Of a stretch of 64,000 bases of DNA, positions 17,986-27,586 are shown one piece after another. The notes under the pieces are model-generated. The model ran no database searches, was not told the DNA's origin, and saw nothing but the letters and a program-made list of their open reading frames with translations. Each line of letters begins with the position of its first letter. Positions within the stretch are counted from its first letter, which is position 1. The stretch is taken from assembly GCA_031417555.1 (NCBI GenBank), contig JANOVV010000070.1, positions 26,726-90,725 on the forward strand, written 5' to 3'. Source of the DNA: JADKIH01 sp031417555. GTDB lineage: Bacteria; Bacteroidota; Bacteroidia; AKYH767-A; 2013-40CM-41-45. The translations under genes were made by a program, and so were the position numbers.

Positions 17986-18996
17986 ATGAAAACTAAAATT
18001 ACATATAAATTGAGTAAAATATTATTTATTTTGTCAATGGGTTTGTGCCCATTTTTTTCCCCCGCACAAGATACTTTCTCAATCTGTGCTTTTGATTCTG
18101 TAACCGGGCAGGTTGGTAGTGCAGGTGCAACATGTATTGCCAGCTCTGGAACCAGTGCTTTGATCATAAGCGATGTGCATCCCGGTGTTGGGGTGATACA
18201 CACGCAAGCATCTTATGTTTCTTCTAACCAGCAACACGCACGTATGTTGATGGATATGGGTTATTCTCCTCAGCAAATTATCGATAGCATGCAGGTTCAG
18301 GATGTTGCTAACAATCCCAACATTCGTCAATACGGAATAGTTTCATTAGCCAATGGCGGACAAAGTGCCGGTTTTACAGGAATTAATTGCCTGGATTTTA
18401 AAAATCACATTACAGGACCAACCTATGCAATTCAGGGAAATATTTTAATGGGACAGCAGATTTTAGATTCTATGGAAGCTCGTTTTTTAAATACTCCAGG
18501 AAACCTCGCTTGTAAATTGATGGCTGCATTGCAGGGAGCAAAGGTGGGAGGCGCTGATCAGCGTTGTACTCCTTATAACATTTCTTCTTTCTCTTCTTTT
18601 ATTCGTGTCGCAAATCCACAAGACACGCCGGGAAATTTTTTCCTGGACATAAATGTAAACACATATCCGTTTCCTAAAGAGCCTATAGATTCTTTACAGG
18701 TATTGTTTGACCAGTGGGGTGGATGTACAGCGTCTTTTATTTCAACTGCGTCAACTAAAAAAGGAATTAAAATGTTTCCTAATCCGGTATCTAATTTGGT
18801 TACACTTGAATCAGCCGCTTATATTAAAAATGTATTATTGATAAATACAGAAAATGTTGTTCTTGAAAATTTATCGTACAATTTTTCAAAAAGAATAAAA
18901 ATTGATACCGGCAACCTAAGTCCAGGCATTTATTTTATATTAGCAAGAACTGATGATGATAATTTAATTTCAATGAAATTTGTAAAAATTAATTGA
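17986..18996 (+). CDS. Secreted DUF1028 protein with T9SS sorting domain
   Basis: A 336-residue protein. A signal peptide (about 1-27, ending FFSPAQ) is followed by a DUF1028 domain (about 28-235) with DTFSICAFDSVTGQVGSAGA, GVGVIHTQASY and NILMGQQILDSMEARF, which resembles the Ntn-hydrolase-type fold of that family. The last roughly 75 residues (MFPNPVSNLVTLES to LSPGIYFILARTDDDN) are a T9SS C-terminal sorting domain. DUF1028 members are often cytosolic or plainly exported; here the domain is sent through the T9SS. Function is unknown. It ends 12 bases before the M48 protease gene and may be cotranscribed with it. Confidence 0.88.
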   Translation: MKTKITYKLSKILFILSMGLCPFFSPAQDTFSICAFDSVTGQVGSAGATCIASSGTSALIISDVHPGVGVIHTQASYVSSNQQHARMLMDMGYSPQQIIDSMQVQDVANNPNIRQYGIVSLANGGQSAGFTGINCLDFKNHITGPTYAIQGNILMGQQILDSMEARFLNTPGNLACKLMAALQGAKVGGADQRCTPYNISSFSSFIRVANPQDTPGNFFLDINVNTYPFPKEPIDSLQVLFDQWGGCTASFISTASTKKGIKMFPNPVSNLVTLESAAYIKNVLLINTENVVLENLSYNFSKRIKIDTGNLSPGIYFILARTDDDNLISMKFVKIN

Positions 18997-19008
18997 AATT
19001 AAATTATC

Positions 19009-20229
19009 ATGTTAAATTTAATTCTTACAATTCTGATTTTTAGTTTTTTATTAGAAGCTATTCTTGATTATTTAAACATTAAGAATTGGTCTGAAAAGGT
19101 TCCTTCTGCGGTAAGTGATATTTATTCCGATGAAAAATACAGTAAAGCCAGAGAATACGCCGTTGCCAATTATCGATTTTCTCAAATCTCTTCTTCGATC
19201 AGTTTTATTGTCATGTTGTTTCTATTATTGTTCGGTGGTTTTGGCCTCTTAGATGATTATATCCGTGAATTTACTTCATCATCTATACTTGTTGCAATTT
19301 TATTCTTCGGAATATTAGCCATTGCATCTGATCTTCTTTCATTACCATTTTCATTGTATAAAACGTTTGTGATCGAAGAAAAATTTGGCTTTAATAAGAC
19401 AACAATTAAAACATTTATTATTGACAAATTAAAAGGATATTTTCTAATGATCATCATTGGAGGAGCAGTTTTAGCTGCATTAGTAAAAACATTCCAACTT
19501 ACAGGTAATAATTTTTGGTGGCTTGCCTGGATTTTTCTTTCAACGTTGATGTTGGTAATGATGGTTTTTTATACCTCCTGGATACTTCCTTTGTTCAATA
19601 AACTTACCCCTTTGGTTGATGGAGAATTGCGAAATGCAATAAACGATTACAGTGCCAAAAATAATTTTCCATTAAAAGATATTTTTGTAATGGATGGTTC
19701 CAAACGATCTTCAAAAGCAAATGCTTTTTTTAGCGGATTGGGGAAAAAGAAAAAAATTGTTCTTTATGATACACTAATTAAAGAACACAGTAACGACGAA
19801 CTAGTTGCTGTATTAGCTCACGAAACCGGACATTTTAAATTAAAACATACACGAACCGGTTTTATTGGGGGAATTTTACAAACTGGGATCATGCTTTTTA
19901 TTTTTTCATTGTTGCAGGGAAACCCACTTTTGATCGAAGCGCTTGGCGCCAAACAAGCGGGACTACATCTTGAACTATTTACGTTTGCTTTGATTTATTC
20001 TCCGATATCGTTAATTACAGGAATTCTAATGCATTTGTTATCTAGAAAATATGAATTTGAAGCTGATGCTTTTGCTAAAAAAACTTTCAACGGAAATGCA
20101 TTGTCAACAGCGTTGAAGAAACTTTCTGCAGATAGTTTAAGCAACCTTACACCTCATAAGGCTTATGTATTTGTACATTATTCTCATCCTCCGTTATTGA
20201 AGAGGCTGGAAGCTTTAGAAAATAATTGA
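19009..20229 (+). CDS. M48 family metallopeptidase, CAAX prenyl protease (Ste24)-like
   Basis: A 406-residue integral membrane protease. Several hydrophobic helices in the first 190 residues match the M48 N-terminal (CAAX_1) region. A cytoplasmic-type catalytic domain carries HETGH (271-275), the zinc-binding motif, and EFEAD near 349 with the third ligand. The C-terminal SHPPLLKRLEAL is a conserved family end. Bacterial homologues of Ste24 take part in membrane protein quality control rather than prenyl processing; the substrate here is unknown. It follows the DUF1028 gene by 12 bases. Confidence 0.92.
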   Translation: MLNLILTILIFSFLLEAILDYLNIKNWSEKVPSAVSDIYSDEKYSKAREYAVANYRFSQISSSISFIVMLFLLLFGGFGLLDDYIREFTSSSILVAILFFGILAIASDLLSLPFSLYKTFVIEEKFGFNKTTIKTFIIDKLKGYFLMIIIGGAVLAALVKTFQLTGNNFWWLAWIFLSTLMLVMMVFYTSWILPLFNKLTPLVDGELRNAINDYSAKNNFPLKDIFVMDGSKRSSKANAFFSGLGKKKKIVLYDTLIKEHSNDELVAVLAHETGHFKLKHTRTGFIGGILQTGIMLFIFSLLQGNPLLIEALGAKQAGLHLELFTFALIYSPISLITGILMHLLSRKYEFEADAFAKKTFNGNALSTALKKLSADSLSNLTPHKAYVFVHYSHPPLLKRLEALENN

Positions 20230-20271
20230 TTTCAAATTAATTTATAAATAGATTATTATTATTTAAAAATT

Positions 20272-22809
20272 TCAATTGAGAATTATTTTCTTACTTGTAG
20301 ATTCATTCCCATTTTTTAAGTTAACAAGATAAATTCCTGCCGAAGCATTTTTTAAATCAAGGGGAAAAGAATTTTTTCCTGCCTGGCTTTTATTTTTATT
20401 TACAAAAATACTTTTTCCCTCAATATTATAAATAGATATACTTACTTCTGCAGGCTTTAGTAGATTGTAATTAAGTGTAGCTCCTTCTGAAGTGACAGGA
20501 TTGGGTGAAACAGAAAAATCGGATGATAAATTATTTACTTTTTCAAGACCTAAAAATAAATTCAGGTCTAATTTATAAGAACTTCTTCCGTATGTTCCTA
20601 CAACAAGTGTTCGTGACGGTTGATGAAGTTTTAAATCGCTACATACTACAATTGGCATTCCATCAGTCATTGGTGTCCAGTTAGCTCCACCGTTTCTTGT
20701 ATAATAAACCCCGATATCAGTGGCTAAATACAATACATTTGGAATGGATGGATCAGCTATAATATTATTGCAAGGAATATCAGGAAGATTGGAACCTATA
20801 TCTGTCCATGTTTGACCATTATCAGTTGTTTTATAAACATGAGACATTGGGTCATGAAACCGATAACCAGAAAAAGTAACATACGCTGTATTCTGATCGA
20901 ATGGATCGGTCTTAACACATGTAACCCAACGCAATGGTAAACCTGAATTAACCTGATTCCATGTGTTTCCTCCATTTATTGTATTCCAAACTTTTCCATC
21001 ATCAGTTCCAGCATAAATAATTTCGCTGTCGATTGGAGAGACATCAATGAAAGTAATTGTACCATAAAGTAATGTTCCTGTTGTATCAATTGATGTTAAC
21101 TCAGGACTAATAGAAAACCATGAAGAACCAAAATCTGTAGATTGAAAAACGTGTTGGGTGCCTGTGTAAATTAAAGAAGGCACCTGAGGATCGGCTACCA
21201 AAGGATAATTCCAATTACCTATACCAAAAACTCCATTGGTTGAAGGCTCCCAGTTTGTACCCTTGGTTGTAGTTTTGAAAATATTACCGTATTGATAACC
21301 AACAAGAATAATTGAATTGTTTGGGCGATAAACTAACGATTGAAAACCATCACCTCCAAAGAGAAATGAATAGTCATTATTATTTCCTGTAGGAGTATAA
21401 CTTGTTCCATTATCCTGTAAGCCGAAATATAAATTAGAAGGTTCGGAAAAATCAATTTCTCCGCGGTATATCTGAGAAATCGGTAAGGATTCATGATGAT
21501 TATAAGAAAAGCCGCCATCCTCTGAAATATATAATCCGCCATCATTTCCTGCCATTACAAAATTATGATTCAATGGATGAATGGCTACTGCGTGTTGATC
21601 AACATGTGCGCCATCGAATGACAAGCTATATGAATTTCCGCCATCAAGAGTTTTAAGCAAATCAAATCCTATAACATATAAAATATTTGGATCAGTAGGA
21701 TCGCATTTTAAACGGCCATACCAATAAGATTGAGTGTTCCCATTCGAATTTACGACATCATAGTCATACGTTTGAACCCAGTTATTTCCCGAGTCTTCCG
21801 ATTTAAATAATCCAAGATTCCCATACTGTTCGTTTTCATAAAGACAATAAACCACATTAGGTGAAGAAGCACATAAATCAACTCCAATACGACTGTATTC
21901 AACACCAACAGGAGGTAGGCCATTAGATTGACCAAGGCGTGAAAAAGAATTTCCACCATCCTCTGATTTCCATAATCCACTTTGAACACCGGCATAGTCT
22001 TTTGAATTTACATAGCGACTTCGTTTCCAAGTTGCAGCAAAAACGATATTTGGATTCTGCGGATTAATGACAACATCGATAGCGCCTGTAGAATCATCAA
22101 CAAATAAAACATTCGTCCATGTAAGTCCTCCATTTGTAGTTTTATATAAACCTCTATCCGGTGTTGCAGCATATAAATCACCCATACAAGCAGCAAAAAC
22201 TATATCAGGGTTTGTAGGATGTACAGCTAAATGTCCGGTCATTCGTGTATTTTGTAAACCAACATTTGCCCAAGTACTGCCTGCATCAGTAGATTTATAA
22301 ATTCCATTTGCATCATATGTAAGAGAGCCACTGCCGCCATTGGGTTCACCTGTTCCAACATAAATAATATTTGGAGAAGAAGGCGCAACGGCAATATCTC
22401 CAATAGAGAGAGTTGTTTCATTATCAAAAATTGGAAGCCAGTTTTCTCCTCCGTCGATTGTCTTAAAAATCCCCCCCGATGCAGCTGCCAAATATGCTTT
22501 TTGCTGATTGGTTGGGTCAAATTCTATATCGACTATTCTTCCGCCTATATTCACGGGTCCTGCAAATTCCCAGGAAGCTGTTTGAGATTTTCTTAATTGT
22601 GAAGTATTTTTAAAAGATTGTGCTGCTTTCTTTTGTGCATCATAATCAATTTTACCGTATGGAAACCCGTGGGATTGAAAAAAATAATCTTCTCCTTCTC
22701 CTTCAGTTTTTTCAGAATGACTTGCTTTTTTGTCTTCTCGCAAATAAGAAATAACAAGTATTGGAGCTATCAATACTATTAATACCACAGGGATTAATAT
22801 TTTTTTCAT
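20272..22809 (-). CDS. Secreted BNR/sortilin-like propeller protein with T9SS sorting domain
   Basis: An 845-residue surface or secreted protein. The first 20 residues form an N-terminal hydrophobic signal/anchor. A long array of Asp-box (BNR) blades follows, such as GGIFKTIDGGENWLPI, GIYKSTDAGSTWANV and GLYKTTNGGLTWTNV, as in sortilin/VPS10-like 10-bladed propellers and exo-alpha-sialidase-like proteins. The last roughly 85 residues (DFSVSPNPVTSEGATLNYNL to GIYLVNLKNGNES) are a T9SS sorting domain. No sialidase catalytic arginine cluster is evident, so enzymatic activity is not claimed. The gene is monocistronic by spacing. Confidence 0.9.
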   Translation of the reverse strand: MKKILIPVVLIVLIAPILVISYLREDKKASHSEKTEGEGEDYFFQSHGFPYGKIDYDAQKKAAQSFKNTSQLRKSQTASWEFAGPVNIGGRIVDIEFDPTNQQKAYLAAASGGIFKTIDGGENWLPIFDNETTLSIGDIAVAPSSPNIIYVGTGEPNGGSGSLTYDANGIYKSTDAGSTWANVGLQNTRMTGHLAVHPTNPDIVFAACMGDLYAATPDRGLYKTTNGGLTWTNVLFVDDSTGAIDVVINPQNPNIVFAATWKRSRYVNSKDYAGVQSGLWKSEDGGNSFSRLGQSNGLPPVGVEYSRIGVDLCASSPNVVYCLYENEQYGNLGLFKSEDSGNNWVQTYDYDVVNSNGNTQSYWYGRLKCDPTDPNILYVIGFDLLKTLDGGNSYSLSFDGAHVDQHAVAIHPLNHNFVMAGNDGGLYISEDGGFSYNHHESLPISQIYRGEIDFSEPSNLYFGLQDNGTSYTPTGNNNDYSFLFGGDGFQSLVYRPNNSIILVGYQYGNIFKTTTKGTNWEPSTNGVFGIGNWNYPLVADPQVPSLIYTGTQHVFQSTDFGSSWFSISPELTSIDTTGTLLYGTITFIDVSPIDSEIIYAGTDDGKVWNTINGGNTWNQVNSGLPLRWVTCVKTDPFDQNTAYVTFSGYRFHDPMSHVYKTTDNGQTWTDIGSNLPDIPCNNIIADPSIPNVLYLATDIGVYYTRNGGANWTPMTDGMPIVVCSDLKLHQPSRTLVVGTYGRSSYKLDLNLFLGLEKVNNLSSDFSVSPNPVTSEGATLNYNLLKPAEVSISIYNIEGKSIFVNKNKSQAGKNSFPLDLKNASAGIYLVNLKNGNESTSKKIILN

Positions 22810-22929
22810 TTAAATGGTCTTTTTAAAATAATATAAAAAATGGGGGTTTTATCGGCTAACAATTTACAAATTAATTATTAAGGTAAATTTTTAAAGGAAC
22901 ATTTAACATTTATTTAAATAAAAATCTAT

Positions 22930-23985
22930 TTATAAGAATCTATTAATATTTATTTCACTATGTAATTTTTCATTTTTAACCAGAAAATTTACAAAATGAT
23001 CCCCGAAGTAGGGTATTAGCTGAACTCCTTTTGTCCCCATTCCATTAAAAATATAAACATTGGCATGATCCGGATGTTGGCCTATAAACGGTCGCCTATC
23101 TTTAACGGTCGGTCTTATTCCTGAACGATGTTCAATGATAATAAAAGGGATTTTTAAAAAATTATTTAAATGAGTTAATAATTTCAACTTTCCATCTTCT
23201 GATGGTAGTTCATTTTTAAAATTCCATTCATAAGTTGACCCAACTCTGAATTTATGATTGCCAATAGGAATTAAAAATATACCTCCCAGTAAAATGAAAT
23301 CTTCGGGGAGTTCTATACATTCAATTAAAAGAATTTCGCCTTTTGCAGGGACAAATGGCAACCAATTCCATAAGGGATTATAAATAGATTTATATCCTTC
23401 ACAAAAAATTATTTTTTTAAATTTATTATTATCATAAGTAATAAAATCAGTTCCAATTTTTAATTTTGAATTTTCAAATTCTTCTTCAACTAAATGTAAG
23501 TAATGTTTTATTTTTCTTTTACATAAATCAATAAAAAAAGGAATGTTCATCCATGCTGATGAACTTATTCTAATCATTTTTTTGAATTCATTTATTTTAT
23601 TTACGTACAGGTTTTCAGGAGCCTCTTTTGTAAAATATTTTTTCATTTCAATTTCGCCCATACGGCTCGTCCATTCATTCAGATCTTTAGTACTATGAAT
23701 AACTTCTAAAACATCCATTGGGTAATAAAAAGTTTCGCCAAATTCTTTTTCTAATTTTTTGTAAAAATCTTCTGCAAATGGAATTAATACATCCGCCATC
23801 CAACTCTTTACGACTCGTCTTCCTGTTACCGGATTTACTAAACCTGCAGCTACCTGAGAAGAAGAATTAGAATTAAATGTATCAATGATGAGTATTTTTT
23901 TTCCACTTTTCGCCAGCTGATACGATATAATTGATCCGGCCAACCCATATCCGACAATCAGATAATCATAATCGGTATTATTCAT
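22930..23985 (-). CDS. FAD-dependent oxidoreductase, DAO family
   Basis: A 351-residue flavoprotein. The N-terminal dinucleotide-binding motif is YLIVGYGLAGSIISYQLAKSGKKILIID (about 8-35, GxGxxG present). Then come SSQVAAGLVNPVTGRRVVKSW and a C-terminal FAD-contact segment HRSGIRPTVKDRRPFIG with NGMGTKGVQLIPY. This is the D-amino-acid oxidase/glycine oxidase (ThiO/MnmC C-terminal) superfamily; the amine substrate cannot be read off. It overlaps the upstream propeller gene by four bases (ATGA), so the two are translationally linked. Confidence 0.82.
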   Translation of the reverse strand: MNNTDYDYLIVGYGLAGSIISYQLAKSGKKILIIDTFNSNSSSQVAAGLVNPVTGRRVVKSWMADVLIPFAEDFYKKLEKEFGETFYYPMDVLEVIHSTKDLNEWTSRMGEIEMKKYFTKEAPENLYVNKINEFKKMIRISSSAWMNIPFFIDLCKRKIKHYLHLVEEEFENSKLKIGTDFITYDNNKFKKIIFCEGYKSIYNPLWNWLPFVPAKGEILLIECIELPEDFILLGGIFLIPIGNHKFRVGSTYEWNFKNELPSEDGKLKLLTHLNNFLKIPFIIIEHRSGIRPTVKDRRPFIGQHPDHANVYIFNGMGTKGVQLIPYFGDHFVNFLVKNEKLHSEININRFL

Positions 23986-24854
23986 GGTTTTTTTCCGGTG
24001 AAGGCCACAAGCGCTAAAAGTGTCCCGTTATGATTAACTGCCAATCTGTAAAAATCGGTAAGTTCGGTACTGAAATCAGCAATCATTTTCCATTCACCGT
24101 TATTTTCAAAAATATTTAATTTACCTTCCGAACCCATAAGTATTGAACCGTCGGGAAGGATTGCAAAATCTTCGCAATGCGGCAAAGTCTGAGTAATACG
24201 GGTAAGAGAATAATTATTACAATCCATTGCATATATATACCAATCGGCAGAATTGCTTTTGAGTACGAAAAACATTTTTGATTCATCTGACGAAAGTTTC
24301 ATACATCTTCCAATATCCGAGGCAATTAATCTTCGTTCTGAAGTTTGGGTATTTAATACCTGCAGGGTATTTGAGGGGCCGAGAATAAACATAGCAAGTA
24401 AACTGTCATTCAACCAGCAGGCATATCCTATACTGTCGGTATTTTTTACATAAACTGCGTTCTTGTAATTGTTTAAAGGTAAATTATAAAATCTTTGTCC
24501 GGAATCTGAATCTACTCTAACAACTGAAATAAATTTTTTGTCTTTCGTATATGACGGAGAATATTCACTTTCTCTTGTATCGGTAAATTGTTTACTGACT
24601 TTGGCTTCGATGTCATAACTGTAAATATCGGATTGAGTTGTGTCATTCACCGAAACATATAATATTCTTTTCCCATCGGGTGTAAAGTAAGGTTGATTAT
24701 CATATCCTTTATGATCTGTAATATTTTCCGGTTTAGAAAAAGTGTAATTAGTAAAATTATTATTGATAGAGCAGAGAAAGATATCAGTTTCCGGTAGCTG
24801 AGAATTACAGTAGTTAAATAATAAGAGGAATAGAAGTGTTAAATTATTTTTCAT
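23982..24854 (-). CDS. Exported PD40/TolB-like beta-propeller protein
   Basis: A 290-residue protein with a signal peptide (about 1-18, LLLFNYCNSQ; Cys16 might make it a lipoprotein). Repeats of TolB/PD40 type follow, such as YFTPDGKRILYVSVNDTTQSDIYSYDI, LSSDESKMFFVLKSN and ILPDGSILMGSEGKLNIF. No catalytic domain is present. Its stop overlaps the start of the FAD oxidoreductase gene by four bases. A membrane-protein gene lies 22 bases upstream, so the three probably form one operon. The pairing of a propeller with a DAO-type oxidase is of unknown meaning. Confidence 0.7.
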   Translation of the reverse strand: MKNNLTLLFLLLFNYCNSQLPETDIFLCSINNNFTNYTFSKPENITDHKGYDNQPYFTPDGKRILYVSVNDTTQSDIYSYDIEAKVSKQFTDTRESEYSPSYTKDKKFISVVRVDSDSGQRFYNLPLNNYKNAVYVKNTDSIGYACWLNDSLLAMFILGPSNTLQVLNTQTSERRLIASDIGRCMKLSSDESKMFFVLKSNSADWYIYAMDCNNYSLTRITQTLPHCEDFAILPDGSILMGSEGKLNIFENNGEWKMIADFSTELTDFYRLAVNHNGTLLALVAFTGKKP

Positions 24855-24876
24855 AGTATTTGTCTTAAATTATTTA

Positions 24877-25551
24877 TTAATTAAGGCGATACTCTACATC
24901 TCCCTGTTTGGTAGTTTTTAAAAGAATTAATACATCAACACTATCAACATCAATTGAAACGTACGTTGTATTACTGGAATAGCCTCGCACTTTTATACTT
25001 TGACCGGGATTATTATCAATAACTTTAATCGAGTCTAATTTTCCTTCAAATATAATATCTCTTTTAATTGTCTGATGAAAAAGGCCACGTTTGAGAATTA
25101 TTTTATAATGTGGTTTTTTGTCCTCCACAGCAGATGTGTTTTGTGTTTCAAGATAATACTGCTTATCTAGATGAAAAGAAGGGCCATTAGTGCTGCTGAA
25201 ATTCATTGTTAGTAAAAAATTCAGTAGGATAGAAGGAGAAACCAGAAAAAGCGGAATGGTTAATGCAAATATTGAAAAGTAAATTCGTAAAACTATTGGA
25301 GTGTTGCTTCTCCAGGAAAGACCACTTAGTATAATGCCGGAACAAATAAATGCAGTAAAAAAATAATTGTAAGTATGTACTTCATTATTTTTTTTGAGAA
25401 GGAGGGAAGCAATAAAAGCAAATAGAAAAATTATATGAATAGATACCAACAAAAGAAATTTCTCGCGGCTCATGTTTTTTCCAATGATCATGAGCGCGAG
25501 ACCGATGATAAGAGAAATAATAAACAGGAAGAGACTAAAGTAGAACGACAT
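24877..25551 (-). CDS. Membrane protein of unknown function
   Basis: A 224-residue protein with four predicted transmembrane helices (about 4-23, 31-51, 62-80 and 92-118) and a C-terminal soluble beta-type domain (about 125-224, with LKRGLFHQTIKRDIIFEGK). I do not recognise a family. It is the first gene of a probable three-gene minus-strand unit with the propeller protein and the FAD oxidoreductase. Upstream is a gene-poor spacer of about 220 bases. Confidence 0.6.
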   Translation of the reverse strand: MSFYFSLFLFIISLIIGLALMIIGKNMSREKFLLLVSIHIIFLFAFIASLLLKKNNEVHTYNYFFTAFICSGIILSGLSWRSNTPIVLRIYFSIFALTIPLFLVSPSILLNFLLTMNFSSTNGPSFHLDKQYYLETQNTSAVEDKKPHYKIILKRGLFHQTIKRDIIFEGKLDSIKVIDNNPGQSIKVRGYSSNTTYVSIDVDSVDVLILLKTTKQGDVEYRLN

Positions 25552-25715
25552 AATTAATAAAAATATTTATTATTTTAATTGACACAATATAAGGATGATT
25601 TATTCAGTAAGTAATCATCAGTTAAAAAGTATATATTTTTATTTAAGGATTTTCATAAGCCAGGCAAATTAAATGTAATAAGTCTGTTTTTTAAGTTATG
25701 AGGCTGAAATTAATA

Positions 25716-25737
25716 GAATATCTTATTAAAGATATTC
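25716..25737 (-). terminator. Hairpin downstream of the Rieske gene, possible terminator
   Basis: A perfect 9-bp stem (GAATATCTT with AAGATATTC) closes a four-base loop, 33 bases past the stop of the Rieske-protein gene. On the minus strand it is followed by an A/T-rich stretch rather than a pure T run, so terminator function is only likely. Confidence 0.4.
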
Positions 25738-25769
25738 ATCTGTAAATCAAATCTACTTTACTTTACTCT

Positions 25770-26186
25770 TTAAAAAAGTTTTATTGTAAGAGTGTTATTT
25801 TCTAATTGAGTCATTAGTGAAATTAATGGTTTTTCTGCAGGACCTTTTTCAACTTCTCCGATATTATTAAAAAGGCTTCCGTGTAGGCTACAGGAAAAAG
25901 TTTTACCATTAAATCGTAATGGATTATCCGCATGAGTACAAAGCATAACATAGGAATTATATTCCGTTTCTTTTTGCTTGATGACTGCAATATCATAAGC
26001 CACGTTTTCAGGTCTTACAATCAGAAAATTATTTTTTTTGAATTGATCAAGTGGTATTTTAACTTTTTTATTTTCAGAAATGGTTTTAAAAATGGGAATT
26101 GATTGGCAAGATTCCAGAAAAGCAGATAATACTGTTCCTCCAATACAAAGAGCGCAACTTTTTATTAAAAAATCCCTGCGTTCCAT
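25770..26186 (-). CDS. Exported Rieske [2Fe-2S] protein
   Basis: A 138-residue protein carrying the Rieske cluster motif CTH (Cys83, His85) and CSLHGS (Cys99, His102), which bind a [2Fe-2S] centre. The N-terminus MERRDFLIKSCALCIGGTVL has a twin-Arg start and a hydrophobic helix, and SAFLESC gives a possible lipobox cysteine (Cys27), so it is probably exported, perhaps as a Tat-type lipoprotein. It is the length of a stand-alone electron carrier. One base separates it from the porin gene upstream, so they are cotranscribed. No cytochrome b or oxygenase subunit is near, so the redox partner is unknown. Confidence 0.85.
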   Translation of the reverse strand: MERRDFLIKSCALCIGGTVLSAFLESCQSIPIFKTISENKKVKIPLDQFKKNNFLIVRPENVAYDIAVIKQKETEYNSYVMLCTHADNPLRFNGKTFSCSLHGSLFNNIGEVEKGPAEKPLISLMTQLENNTLTIKLF

Positions 26187-26187
26187 T

Positions 26188-27396
26188 TTAGAATGAAAAT
26201 CCTATTCCCAGATTTACAAAACTATTGTCATTTTTAAAAGCAGGAGCAGAAGGGTCAGGAGTAACTAAAACAGGATTCTGATCTCCGGTATTGCTTAATC
26301 TTACATCAGCTTTAAGAGCTAAATTAGGAATAGGTAAGTAGCAAAGTCCGGCTATGATATGTTTTTGATTTAAAACCGGATCATTGATTCCGTTGGATGG
26401 AATTTTAGAATTCATATCCATGATTTCATAGCGTATAAAACCTAATAGTGAACGTTTTCTCTCCATTTTTTTTGTGTAGAGAAAATCGTATGATGCTTCT
26501 CCATATAATCCGTATGCGGCTTTAGGTGTATTGTTAGAATAGGCAGTATTAATTTTTTCAGCATCAGGAATCGAAATGGAAGTAGCTAAAGCTTTAATGG
26601 TAAAAGCTTTCATATTGTATTGTGCATTTACTTCAGCAAGTAGAACCGGAGTGCCAAAAGGGCCTGAATCAAGATTTAATGTATCTGCTGCGGCAGAAGA
26701 TATACCAACTGTTCCTCCTGCATAAGCAGAAATTTGAAATTTGAAATTGTTTTTATTGTATTGCATGGCACCCGTAAGCGCCAGATTATTTGCTGATGCA
26801 TTTCTACCTTCATATCTTCCACCTCGAATGACCTTTCCATGCTCAAATGCAGAAGAATTTAATCCATTGAGTAAAGCAAAACTCAAGTCCACAGGAAATG
26901 CATCTAATTGAGTATAAAAACCAATGCCTAATTCTCGCCATGTAGAAGGAATAATATAGGTCTCTACTTGTGTTCTTTCATTTCCATTAAAGGTATTTGG
27001 AAGATGATTTTCATTTAAAATCCCTATACGGGGAATAAATAAGCCGGCAGTGAAATAGGAGTTTCTACTGACGTTAAATTTAATATATGCTTGTTCAAAA
27101 GCAATTTCCCCGCCTTCTTCTCCACCGCTTACTTTAGCATCTTCCACTTCAATTTCAGAGATGAAAGAAAATTTATCATTGAAACGATGTCCTAAAAAAA
27201 GGACAACCCTTTGCAAATTAATTTCAGAAATTTTTTCGTTAGAGTTATATTGATAAAAAAAGTTTCCATAACCGCCAACAAATGTTGCAGGTTTTTTTCC
27301 TGAATTAAATAATGAATCTTCTGAGGTTGAATTTTGAGCGAAACCTGAAAAAGCAGGAAGAATGAATAAAAGCTGAAGTATTGTTTTTATTTTCAT
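26188..27396 (-). CDS. Outer-membrane porin (phosphate-selective-porin-like)
   Basis: From ATG 27396 the protein has 402 residues and a clean signal peptide (MKIKTILQLLFILPAFSGFAQ). The alternative start at 27420 adds eight polar residues and is less likely. The body has porin-like beta patterning with FEQAYIKFNVSRNSYFTAGLFIPRIG and an aromatic C-terminus (NLGIGFSF). It resembles OprO/OprP-type porins of Bacteroidota in the block TQVETYIIPSTWRELGIGFY. The solute cannot be inferred. It stands one base before the Rieske gene and is divided from the response-regulator gene by about 190 bases. Confidence 0.75.
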   Translation of the reverse strand: MKIKTILQLLFILPAFSGFAQNSTSEDSLFNSGKKPATFVGGYGNFFYQYNSNEKISEINLQRVVLFLGHRFNDKFSFISEIEVEDAKVSGGEEGGEIAFEQAYIKFNVSRNSYFTAGLFIPRIGILNENHLPNTFNGNERTQVETYIIPSTWRELGIGFYTQLDAFPVDLSFALLNGLNSSAFEHGKVIRGGRYEGRNASANNLALTGAMQYNKNNFKFQISAYAGGTVGISSAAADTLNLDSGPFGTPVLLAEVNAQYNMKAFTIKALATSISIPDAEKINTAYSNNTPKAAYGLYGEASYDFLYTKKMERKRSLLGFIRYEIMDMNSKIPSNGINDPVLNQKHIIAGLCYLPIPNLALKADVRLSNTGDQNPVLVTPDPSAPAFKNDNSFVNLGIGFSF

Positions 27397-27586
27397 ATGC
27401 ACCTTTAATTTGGGATGCAAAAGAAATCAAAATTTAACTATATTCCAAGATAATGTTTATTAGAATTTATATTTGTAAAAAAAAATATAAAAATTGATTT
27501 TAACTGACAATTATTAATATTCTATCAATGGTAACGATTGAAATTTATCATTGATCCAGAAATGATTAAATTTATAAATTTTCAGA

